A stretch of DNA of 64,000 nucleotides from Gemmatimonadota bacterium. Lineage in GTDB: Bacteria; Gemmatimonadota; Gemmatimonadetes; Longimicrobiales; Longimicrobiaceae. Under the pieces are notes generated by a model. It saw only the letters and a program-made list of their open reading frames with translations, had not been told where the DNA came from and searched no databases. The translations under genes were made by a program, and so were the position numbers. Where the stretch lies: contig JAIRKD010000063.1 of the NCBI GenBank assembly GCA_031260285.1, positions 1 through 64,000 on the forward strand, written 5' to 3'. Positions 39,269 to 46,300 of this stretch are shown here, piece by piece (positions within the stretch are counted from its first letter, which is position 1; the number at the start of each line of letters is the position of its first letter).

Positions 39269-39942
39269 GATTGGAACGTTCCGGTCAGGGAAGGCGCCTG
39301 TGTGTCGCGGGTGAGCGCATCCAGTTCGCGGATCAGCCGCTGGTGCTCTTCAAGGCGGAGCTTGTGGCTCGCGCGGTTCACAATCAGGCGGGCGGTGGAG
39401 TGCGCAACGGTGTCCAGCACCTCCAGCCCATTCTCCTGGAGCGTCCGGCCGGTTTCCACCAGATCGACAATCCAGTGCGCCATCCCCAGAAGCGGAGCGA
39501 TCTCAACAGAACCGGAAAGGTAGACGACATCCACCTGCACACCCCGCCCCGCGAAGAAGCGGCGGGTGATCTCCACATACTTCGTGGCGACTCGTGGCGT
39601 TGTGCCGCCGTTCAGATGGGGATACACAGCCCCCGCCGGAGCCGCGACCACCAGCCGACAGCCGCCGAAGCGCAGGTCCAGCGGCTGCAGCACATCCGAC
39701 TGATGCTCAAGCAGCACGTCATAACCCGCCACCCCCGCGTCCGCGACCCCCGCCTCCACATAGGAGGGAACGTCCTGACTCTTCACCGGAAGGAACTCGA
39801 AGCGTCCGTCCGCCGAGGGCAGAATGAGCCTGCGACTGGCGGCGGATCCGTCCTCGATCCCCGAACCGACACGCGACCAGATCGCAAGCGCCTGATCCAT
39901 CATCCGACCCTTGGGAAGGGCAATCCGGAGAGGGCGCTTCAT
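39265..39942 (-). CDS. hisG: ATP phosphoribosyltransferase, short form
   Basis: 225 residues, the length of HisG-S, which lacks the C-terminal regulatory domain and needs HisZ. It begins with LRIALPKGRMM and contains GVAGYDVL and the PRPP-binding segment DLVETGRTLQENGL. It catalyses the first step of histidine synthesis. It overlaps hisZ and hisD by 4 bp each. Confidence 0.96.
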   Translation of the reverse strand: MKRPLRIALPKGRMMDQALAIWSRVGSGIEDGSAASRRLILPSADGRFEFLPVKSQDVPSYVEAGVADAGVAGYDVLLEHQSDVLQPLDLRFGGCRLVVAAPAGAVYPHLNGGTTPRVATKYVEITRRFFAGRGVQVDVVYLSGSVEIAPLLGMAHWIVDLVETGRTLQENGLEVLDTVAHSTARLIVNRASHKLRLEEHQRLIRELDALTRDTQAPSLTGTFQS

Positions 39943-40913
39943 GGTTCCTGCCTGAGAAAGTGGTCCGCGATGGCGTCGGTTTCGAGCATGAACCCCACGG
40001 CGGGCGCGGACCGGCCATAGAGGCCAAGCAGTCCGTCGTACCGCCCGCCCGCGCCGACAGAGCGGCCCGCTCCGGCGATGAAGATCTCGAAGCGGATCCC
40101 GGTATAGTAGTCCTGACCGCGGATCTCGCCGAGGTCGTACACCAGCCGCGCCCGCTCTTCCGGGGCGAGCAGCGAGTTGATCTCCTGGAGGCGGGCGATC
40201 GCCGCCCAGGCCTCGTCAGACTCCGCCAGAACCATCGCCCGGTCCAGCACCTCCGCCCGACCGATCAGGTCGAGCAGCGAAACAAACATCGGCGTCTGGA
40301 AGCGGGCGGAGCCGGAGATCCCTTCCAGGGTTGCCCGGTCCTTCCGATCAATGGCTTCCCTCACCCGCTCGGCTTCCTCTTCAGGGAAGTCACGCAGCAG
40401 CGGCTCGATGAAACGGCTCTCGCCGATATTGATCTGGAAGTCGTTGATCCCCAGCGCGGTAAGCGTATCGATCGCGAGACGGAGGATCTCCACATCCGCC
40501 TCCGCGGAGCCATCCCCGATCAGTTCGGCGCCCAGCTGGAAGGCCTCCCGGTGGTGTCCACCATCGTCTGTCGCCTGCCGGTAGACCTTTCCGGCGTAGG
40601 AGAGACGGAGCGGGAGCGGTTCCGTGCGGAGACGAGTCGCCGCCACGCGCGCGATACTGGAGGTGAAGTCCGCGCGGAGCGCCACAATCTTTCCGTCGCG
40701 GTCCAGGAAACGGATCAGCCGCGAAGCAAGGTCGCGACCGGCAGCGAGCGCGAAGACTTCCTCGTACTCGAAAGTTGGCGGGATGATCTCGTCGTACCCG
40801 CGACTGTGTGCCAGTTCAAACCAGGTGGACTGGACCTCACGCCTGCGGCGTACGTCATCCGCCAGGAGATCCCTGGATCCCGGCGGGATTCGCGAAATTC
40901 TCTCATTCGGCAT
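39939..40913 (-). CDS. hisZ: HisZ: ATP phosphoribosyltransferase regulatory subunit
   Basis: 324 residues from ATG 40913 (GTG 40937 possible). It is a histidyl-tRNA-synthetase-like protein: class II motifs are seen in PPGSRDLLADD, FTSSIARVAATR and the glycine-rich GAGGRYDGLLGLYG, but the anticodon domain is missing. The adjacent short HisG supports HisZ rather than HisS. It leads the operon hisZ-hisG-hisD-DUF6941. Confidence 0.92.
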   Translation of the reverse strand: MPNERISRIPPGSRDLLADDVRRRREVQSTWFELAHSRGYDEIIPPTFEYEEVFALAAGRDLASRLIRFLDRDGKIVALRADFTSSIARVAATRLRTEPLPLRLSYAGKVYRQATDDGGHHREAFQLGAELIGDGSAEADVEILRLAIDTLTALGINDFQINIGESRFIEPLLRDFPEEEAERVREAIDRKDRATLEGISGSARFQTPMFVSLLDLIGRAEVLDRAMVLAESDEAWAAIARLQEINSLLAPEERARLVYDLGEIRGQDYYTGIRFEIFIAGAGRSVGAGGRYDGLLGLYGRSAPAVGFMLETDAIADHFLRQEP

Positions 40914-41047
40914 AGACCCTGAAGATACTCCTCTCACCGCTTGATCCGCAACGACCCCGAAAGGGGTGCGGGCATGCGGGTTGCGTATCTGGCAGCCACC
41001 TTTTTTATGTGTTTTTCAGGCGGCACTCTCGAACCTGGAGCGGACCC

Positions 41048-41206
41048 GTGGACGCAATTCTCATCATCGGAATTATCCTGCTGCTCGTCGCCCTTCTCGG
41101 GGTTGGCGGCGTGATCAATTTCCTCGGCGGCCTCGCCTGGCTCCTGCTGATCCTCGCGGTCATCGTCATCGCCTGGAGAGTGATCACGGGTCGCAAACCG
41201 GTCTGA
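41048..41206 (+). CDS. Lmo0937/DUF5670-like small membrane protein
   Basis: 52 residues from GTG 41048, which has GGAG 7 bases upstream; ATG 41009 would add 13 residues. Two adjacent hydrophobic segments with the central GGVINFLGGLAWLLLILAV pattern and a basic C-terminus (RVITGRKPV) match the small lmo0937 family, often stress-induced. It is monocistronic. Confidence 0.6.
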   Translation: MDAILIIGIILLLVALLGVGGVINFLGGLAWLLLILAVIVIAWRVITGRKPV

Positions 41207-41262
41207 TCCAGGCCGTTACGTCTCATGGGCTGACAGGGTCTGATACGGTCTGATCCAGGCCG
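41199..41262. repeat. 17 bp direct repeat downstream of the small membrane gene
   Basis: CGGTCTGATCCAGGCCG occurs at 41199-41215, covering the stop region of the small membrane gene, and again at 41246-41262. A shorter partial copy (GGTCTGATA) lies between them. It could be slippage or a small duplication scar; no hairpin or known site is formed. Confidence 0.6.
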
Positions 41263-41490
41263 ATCTTCTCCGGATGACGCGGGGGCTGCCGGAAACGCGG
41301 CTCCCGCGCCAGCCGTCCCTTCCGCCAGCGGCTTTCATTTGACCGCTTCCCCGCCCGCCCGGTAGATTCCTCCGCTGTATCGATGGTCGCGTTCCGCGGA
41401 CCTTGTCCGGCCTGTTTCATCCGGGTCCGGACACACTTTTCTCCGGGGTGAAGGCTATCGCTGCCTCTCCTCATTCAGAGCCTCCTGCGT

Positions 41491-42168
41491 ATGTCCTGGT
41501 TGGATGAAGTCCGGTTTGACAGCCACGGCCTGGTTCCCGTGATCACGCAGGCGGCACTGTCGGGAGAGGTGCTGATGGTGGCGTACGCGAACCGCGAGGC
41601 GCTTGAGCGCTCTCTGGAGACCGGGTACGCCCACTACTGGAGCCGTTCACGGCAGGAACTCTGGAAGAAGGGTGAGACAAGCGGGAATGTCCAGCAGATC
41701 GCGGAAGTCCGGATCGACTGTGACGGTGACGCGGTGCTCTACCGGGTCGCGCAGGCCGGGCCCGCCTGCCATACGGGGAACCCCACCTGTTTCTTCCGGA
41801 CAGTGGATGAGAACGACGCGCTGGTGGAGGCGTCCGCGGCCGCGCACATCATCACGCGGGTGGATGAGACAATCGAGTCGCGGATGCTGGAGCCGAAGGC
41901 GGGGTCGTATACGAACTATCTTCTGGACGCGGGGCTGGACAAGATCCTGAAGAAGGTGGGCGAGGAGGCGACCGAGGTGGTGATCGCGGCGAAGAACGGC
42001 TCCGCGGAGGAGCTAGGGTCGGAGACGGCGGATCTGGTGTTCCATCTTCTGGTGATGCTGCGCGCGCAGGGGCTGCCGCTGGCGGCGGTGTGGGAGGAGA
42101 TGGAGCGGCGGTTCGGGAAGCCGCCCCGGGAGCGGTCGGGGCGGCGGGATCAGGGGTATAGTGCGTAG
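41491..42168 (+). CDS. hisIE: Bifunctional phosphoribosyl-AMP cyclohydrolase / phosphoribosyl-ATP pyrophosphatase
   Basis: 225 residues. The HisI domain (about 1-115) has the zinc and metal residues in [17 protein letters not shown] and [12 protein letters not shown], and [16 protein letters not shown]. The HisE domain (about 125-215) has [16 protein letters not shown]. It catalyses steps 2 and 3 of histidine synthesis. It lies on the other strand from hisZGD, about 0.5 kb away, and is followed by a strong hairpin. Confidence 0.96.
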   Translation: MSWLDEVRFDSHGLVPVITQAALSGEVLMVAYANREALERSLETGYAHYWSRSRQELWKKGETSGNVQQIAEVRIDCDGDAVLYRVAQAGPACHTGNPTCFFRTVDENDALVEASAAAHIITRVDETIESRMLEPKAGSYTNYLLDAGLDKILKKVGEEATEVVIAAKNGSAEELGSETADLVFHLLVMLRAQGLPLAAVWEEMERRFGKPPRERSGRRDQGYSA

Positions 42169-42365
42169 GGGTATGGTGAGGAGAATGCGCCGGGGCTCAT
42201 TCTCCTCACCAGGCGAACCTTATACTTGCGAGGCACTCCAGCTTCGGGGGAGCTTACGCATTCACTCACAGAAAAATCCTTCGGACACTTATCCAACCCG
42301 AAAGAATCTTTGAAATTCACTGGATCCCCATCAGCGTATCCGTAGACATCCATGCCACCCGTGAT
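42150..42365 (-). pseudogene. RHS C-terminal fragment (fourth tip cassette, truncated)
   Basis: The minus-strand frame reads GGMDVYGYADGDPVNFKDSFGLDKC, in pieces identical in style to the RHS core end, then CPKDFSVSEC and an unrelated short tail to a stop at 42150. DNA over the core end and first tip residues closely matches the complete gene near 46725-46815. Homology begins right after the stop of the preceding membrane gene. It has no start, and its final part runs through the hairpin into hisIE. It is a decayed cassette. Confidence 0.65.
42175..42210. terminator. Long hairpin between hisIE and the RHS cassettes
   Basis: GGTGAGGAGAATG (42175-42187) pairs perfectly with 42198-42210 (13 bp, 10-base loop). 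It lies 6 bases after the hisIE stop. No T-run follows on either strand, so it is either a U-less terminator or a folded 3' end. The right arm lies at the end of the last RHS tip fragment. Confidence 0.55.
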
Positions 42366-42382
42366 CATACAAGAAGCTGACG

Positions 42383-42676
42383 TCAGGTCGCACCTTTGTA
42401 TGTTCCCGAATGGTACATCCACAGGGCGTAGATAAAAGCCACTGCAAATACCGTCTCACACAGGTACATCCAGATCAAGAGCTTTCGACCGTTGGAAGTG
42501 TAGTTATTCGGATTCAAGGCCTGAGCTTTCCAGAGCCCGGGGTGCCCCCTGCCATAACTTCCGGGGGGAATATCGGTTCGATGCTTCCTCGCGATTATAG
42601 CGATGGAAAGGCTTATCGCCGACGACATTACAACTACGCGAATAAGTATCGACAATATCTGATTGTCAGTCGTCAT
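42383..42676 (-). CDS. Small membrane protein, candidate immunity protein (paralogue A)
   Basis: 97 residues from ATG 42676, preceded by GAGGAG at about 6 bases. There are two membrane helices with, between them, KHRTDIPPGSYGRGHPGLW and NYTSNGRKLL. The same layout recurs in the next gene (42863-43150), so the two are tandem paralogues. Its place behind an RHS tip suggests immunity to a membrane-acting toxin, which is inference. The frame stays open upstream to 42820, but that part has no homology to the paralogue. Confidence 0.6.
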   Translation of the reverse strand: MTTDNQILSILIRVVVMSSAISLSIAIIARKHRTDIPPGSYGRGHPGLWKAQALNPNNYTSNGRKLLIWMYLCETVFAVAFIYALWMYHSGTYKGAT

Positions 42677-42862
42677 CCCTCTCTCCTCGAATTGATATTT
42701 GTGTTTGAAGGGCCCCTTCGCATCAAAGAGAAGCATTGAAAGAAATTGAATCATACACTCCTGCCTGTCCGTCACATCCAGATCCAGGATATGACGGACA
42801 GTCGTACAGGTTCTGAACATCCCTTACCAAGACGAACTATGTCTTACCCCCGCTGTAATTCA

Positions 42863-43150
42863 CTAAAGGAGAATACCACCCGTAATAAATATCAGAATAG
42901 CCAGATATACCCACTTCAGCAGCCGTTTGCCGTCAGCGTTGTAATTTCTGGAATCCAACCACCGGACATTCCAGAACATCGGGTTCCCTCTTTCGTACTC
43001 TCCCTTGAGAAGATCCGTTCGATGCTTCCGGATGACCATACTGGCAACCAGGGCGAATGTATACGAAGTTGCGATCAATATAATCGGCAATCGTCTGCGC
43101 AAACCCACGGTTGACAGGATCGTTTCGATTGTATTTTCCGGAATCACCAT
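42863..43150 (-). CDS. Small membrane protein, candidate immunity protein (paralogue B)
   Basis: 95 residues. Two membrane helices (about 20-40 and 78-94) flank RKHRTDLLKGEYERGNPMFW and RNYNADGKRLLKWVYL, matching the neighbouring paralogue. Its ATG overlaps the stop of the third RHS tip by 7 bp (43144-43150), the usual toxin-immunity coupling. It is therefore the likely immunity protein of the Gly-rich tip. The family was not recognised. Confidence 0.65.
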   Translation of the reverse strand: MVIPENTIETILSTVGLRRRLPIILIATSYTFALVASMVIRKHRTDLLKGEYERGNPMFWNVRWLDSRNYNADGKRLLKWVYLAILIFITGGILL

Positions 43151-44090
43151 TTCCAGGACCCCGTTGAAATTATACCCGCACGCAAAGAGCGATCAAGATG
43201 TTGAAATGCATTGCGGAATCTACTCCGTACCTCATATGTCTGGGTTTCACCAAACTCCGTATGACCTCCCGCCCGCGCAACTCCAGCACCTATTCCATAT
43301 GTCGTAATCCCGGCATCCGATCGGCAAACGCTGGCCGCACCAAGACCACCACACACAGACTCAGAGTATCCCCGAAAGGCACTCAAGCTCCCACGCCCCG
43401 CTTCAACTCCTCCGTAGACATCCACTCCAACCGCGCCTCCGCCTTGGTGGTATATCCCAGCCATTCCGGAGCCGAAATAGAAACCGGTTGATCCAACGAA
43501 ACCGCCTCCGACGACAAAGCCGCCTGCCATCCCGATGAAATAGACTTCATCCTGCGTAATCACTGTCCTGCAATCCTCGACGGGCCTCTCCTTGCACTTA
43601 TCCAACCCGAACGGATCCTTGAAATTCACCGGATCCCCATTGGCGTACCCGTAGACATTCATACCGCCCGCGATCCCGATCGGGTCCGGCTGCGTAAACT
43701 GCCCCGTATTCGGGCTGTAGTACCGGTTTCTCTTGTACTGCAGGCCCGTGGCATCCGTCTGACCGAAGATGAGTGAGCCATACCAGGAGCGCACCCTGTA
43801 AGGGTTGGGCGTCGGGATGAGATATAATTCCTCCGGCGCCGTCCAGGACGCCGCCGGCCAGATGATATCCGTATCAATGGTTCCGTTCAGAGGCGTTCCC
43901 ATGAGATACTGGCCTCGCGTGTTCCGGTGCAGCACGATCCCCGTCCCGTTCCGGATCATCCCCAGCGGCGCATCAATCGCAATGCCATGGATGTATCCGA
44001 TCTTCCCGGTCTGCGTACCCGCGGGCGGGTTCGCCGGACCTGCCAGATTCTGATCGCGCAGTTCCCAGAGGATCTCGTCCCCGTCCAGCC
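43144..44090 (-). pseudogene. Orphan RHS C-terminal cassette with Gly-rich tip
   Basis: This segment encodes the last about 170 residues of an RHS core (DGDEILWELRDQNLAG through GQFTQPDPIGIAGG and NFKDPFGLDKC). A new tip of about 135 residues follows: hydrophobic, Gly-rich (GGFVVGGGFVGSTG, VDVYGGVEAGRG) and ending GTISTGSWKW-like with SWKW. The core DNA is nearly identical to 46735-47240. The cassette is cut at 44090 by a transposase remnant, so the apparent ATG at 44133 lies in insertion-sequence DNA. It lacks a signal sequence and YD repeats and cannot be exported as it stands. The tip activity is unknown. Confidence 0.8.
43590..44090. repeat. RHS core DNA, direct repeat copy 2
   Basis: Near-identical direct repeat of 46735-47240, about 3.15 kb away. 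It ends at the IS3 remnant. Exchange with copy 1 would delete the intervening tip 1, its immunity gene and tip 2, and fuse the Gly-rich tip to the complete RHS gene. Confidence 0.85.
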
Positions 44091-44169
44091 CGGAAAGTCG
44101 AATCAGAATGCGTTCATCGAACGTTTCAACCACGCCTTCCGCGAGGAGCTTCTGGATCCCATCTTGTAA
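44086..44169 (+). mobile_element. IS3-family transposase (OrfB) 3' remnant
   Basis: The plus strand reads QPGKSNQNAFIERFNHAF, then REELLDPIL, stop TAA at 44167-44169. This is the conserved end of the IS3 OrfB integrase core, where GKPxQNAFIERFN with the catalytic Glu is nearly universal. Only about 27 codons remain and no terminal inverted repeat was recognised. It abuts the RHS cassette border exactly, marking an old insertion or recombination point. Confidence 0.75.
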
Positions 44170-44182
44170 ACATCAAGACATA

Positions 44183-44225
44183 AAAAGGCAGGGCGACCCC
44201 GAAACTTTGGTTCGCCCTGCCTTTT
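44183..44225 (-). terminator. Bidirectional-looking intrinsic terminator
   Basis: AAAAGGCAGGGCGA (44183-44196) pairs with 44212-44225 over 14 bp with a 15-base loop. On the minus strand the stem ends in TTTTTA, 10 bases beyond the stop of the DUF3396-like immunity gene. On the plus strand it also ends in TTTT after the transposase remnant. Confidence 0.85.
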
Positions 44226-44235
44226 CCCTGCGGAA

Positions 44236-45057
44236 TCACGTCGAAGGGAGCTTCTCTGCCTTGGCAACTGTCGCCAGGACGGGGTCCAGGAACTCCGAGA
44301 GTTTCTCTACCGCCGTCCTGTATGCCGTGCTCTCAACCATGAGGGGGTCAGTTGAAAGTCGAAGATAAACACCTCCTTCAGGAAGCGATCTAACTTCGGC
44401 AACAGGGGCCTCGTTCCGGATACGTTCCAGCCCCCCTAAATCGTTCACAAATTTCGGCCCCAGGAAAGTGCCCCAGCCAGCCCTCGCGTAAGGACCAAAT
44501 AGATTATACCCCAAGCGAAGGCGTTGAATTGCAAAGAGACGCTTTTCCTCTTGGTTATCCTCTTCAGTTGGCTCAGAAGTCCGTGGCCATTTGTTGAACA
44601 CAATCCCTGTCAACTCTGATGCGACCTTACGATCCTCCTCCGAAATCACAATCATCCCACAGCTGACAGAGAATAAGCTCCATAATCTGATTGCCAGATT
44701 CTCCGCCTCGCTCAGATCCTCGATCCGTGAAAGTATCTTTTCATACCTCGCCTCAAGGTATCGGTTCGGGCCAAATCCCTCTATGTCTATATCTACCAGA
44801 CCTTGATAGTCCTTAGCAGACCCCATCCACCCAATCAAGCCGGAGAAAACCCCACCCCTGATATCCACAGTTAACTGCTGAATGGACGTATCCGTCATTC
44901 TCGTTCGACGAGAAAACTTATCAGTCCCTGCCAGCATCCCTTGAAAGGTAAACTTCGCCTTCGGATCATCCTTCTCTACAATGCGTAGCGCAGTTGTTAC
45001 AAGTAAAGGATTATCACGAATATCAATATTATGATAACCGATCATTCCAAAATTCAT
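44236..45057 (-). CDS. DUF3396-like immunity protein
   Basis: 273 residues. The C-terminal part contains GPYARAGWGTFLGPKF, LGGLERIRNEAPVAEVRSL and GGVYLRLSTDP, read in pieces, which fits the DUF3396 (type VI immunity) family. It begins 9 bases after the stop of the nuclease-tip cassette and should neutralise that tip. It has its own ATG and could be expressed alone. DNA is AT-richer than the chromosome backbone. Confidence 0.7.
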   Translation of the reverse strand: MNFGMIGYHNIDIRDNPLLVTTALRIVEKDDPKAKFTFQGMLAGTDKFSRRTRMTDTSIQQLTVDIRGGVFSGLIGWMGSAKDYQGLVDIDIEGFGPNRYLEARYEKILSRIEDLSEAENLAIRLWSLFSVSCGMIVISEEDRKVASELTGIVFNKWPRTSEPTEEDNQEEKRLFAIQRLRLGYNLFGPYARAGWGTFLGPKFVNDLGGLERIRNEAPVAEVRSLPEGGVYLRLSTDPLMVESTAYRTAVEKLSEFLDPVLATVAKAEKLPST

Positions 45058-45066
45058 GATTACTCA

Positions 45067-45893
45067 TTAATAGAAGTCTACAACTCCACTAAATACCTTA
45101 CCATATGCATTTTTAGCCGCTCGAGCATAATTGCTCAATTGCCTTAAACCTCTCATTTCGGCTGCCGGATTATTTGGTTTCAGCTCCCGGATAATTCCTC
45201 GTTCCACATCAATCGCATCCGGTCGGAGACGGGACCCGGGAATCTGCCGGTTTGTCGTATAGCCCTCCGCCTGTCGATCCGCGGAGTATTTGGCATGTTC
45301 TGCTCTTCCCCGTTGTGTAGCGGACGTCTCCCCACCCCGGAACATGACTCCCGTTACCATCTGACCGATAGCCAGACCGGCGGTAGCCCCCATTGCCGCG
45401 CCCATCTGAGCCCCGGCAGGAGCGGTCACCAGCGCTCCGAACCCTCCCATCGCAAGACCGAACGCTCCACCTGCCCCACCCCCCGCGCCATAGCCAACCA
45501 GCGCACCCAGCGCACTGAATGTCGCTTCGACAAGCGGACACACACCCGCTGCATCTCGTTCATTCGCCGGGCACAACCCGAACGGATCCGAGAAGTTCAC
45601 CGGATCGCCATTAGCGTACCCGTAGACATTCAGCCCGCCCGCGATCCCGATCGGGTCCGGCTGGGTGAACTGCCCCGATACCGGGCTGTAGTACCGATTC
45701 CTCCGGTAGCTCAGCCCCGAAGCATCCGCCTGTCCCATGATCAGCGAGCCATACCAGGGACGCAGCCGGTAGGGATCCTGCACCCGGATCAGAAAGGGTT
45801 CCTCCCTCGCTGATCAATGATCCCCCGCCCAGAGGATCCCCGTGTCGAGACCCCCTCCATCCGCTCCTGTCGCCATCAGGTACTGACTCCGTA
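45067..45893 (-). pseudogene. Orphan RHS cassette with REase-fold nuclease tip
   Basis: Homology to the RHS core starts at QYLM (about 45893), immediately after the preceding immunity gene, and passes through an in-frame TGA at 45814-45816. It continues as YGSLIMGQADASGL, GQFTQPDPIGIAGG and NFSDPFGL. After a Gly/Ala-rich hydrophobic stretch, the last about 90 residues carry DAIDVERGIIRELKP, a PD-(D/E)xK-like nuclease core (D, then E-x-K), as in Tox-REase tips. The stop after the core and the absence of an export signal make it a silent cassette. Met at 45783 gives a 238-residue open frame. Confidence 0.78.
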
Positions 45894-45897
45894 CGCT

Positions 45898-46281
45898 CTA
45901 TCTAACTACGAATACTATGTAGCAATCACAACCTTTAATTTTTGCGACTCGAGTAATTTCCGCGATACCGGCAACGGCCGCCTCAAAGCTTCGCGGTGCA
46001 GACACTTCCCTGTTATCAGATCGATTCGGCTCGTAGTGCCACGACAAATAATGGTAATCGAAACTCCATGCATGGACAGCATATACCAATCTATCTGTCG
46101 AATCCGTCAAGAGCAGTTGTCCTCCAAGTATAATCCATTGCTCATCCTTCAATAGCTTGAGAGCCGACGGAACGTCATTGAGAGAAATCGCCCATTCATC
46201 ACTGCCAGGATTGATGTCTGACAATGGTCTTCCGCACTCCTCAATAAAATCGAGATATTTCATAATTTGAATCTTATCCAC
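45898..46281 (-). CDS. Imm40-like immunity protein of the active RHS toxin
   Basis: 127 residues (GTG 46281; ATG 46263 possible). WAISLNDVPSALKLLKDEQ followed by ILGGQLLL and AVHAWSFDY resembles the Imm40 family of immunity proteins. It starts 19 bases after the RHS stop, exactly where the cognate immunity gene is expected. Small, soluble, no signal. It likely protects the producer from the tip at the RHS C-terminus. Confidence 0.65.
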   Translation of the reverse strand: MDKIQIMKYLDFIEECGRPLSDINPGSDEWAISLNDVPSALKLLKDEQWIILGGQLLLTDSTDRLVYAVHAWSFDYHYLSWHYEPNRSDNREVSAPRSFEAAVAGIAEITRVAKIKGCDCYIVFVVR

Positions 46282-46300
46282 CTCGGCAACAAAGGTGTTA

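Noticed and set aside
44133-44133. ATG as the true start of the third RHS cassette
   Set aside because: It lies in antisense of an IS3 transposase remnant; RHS homology begins only below 44090.
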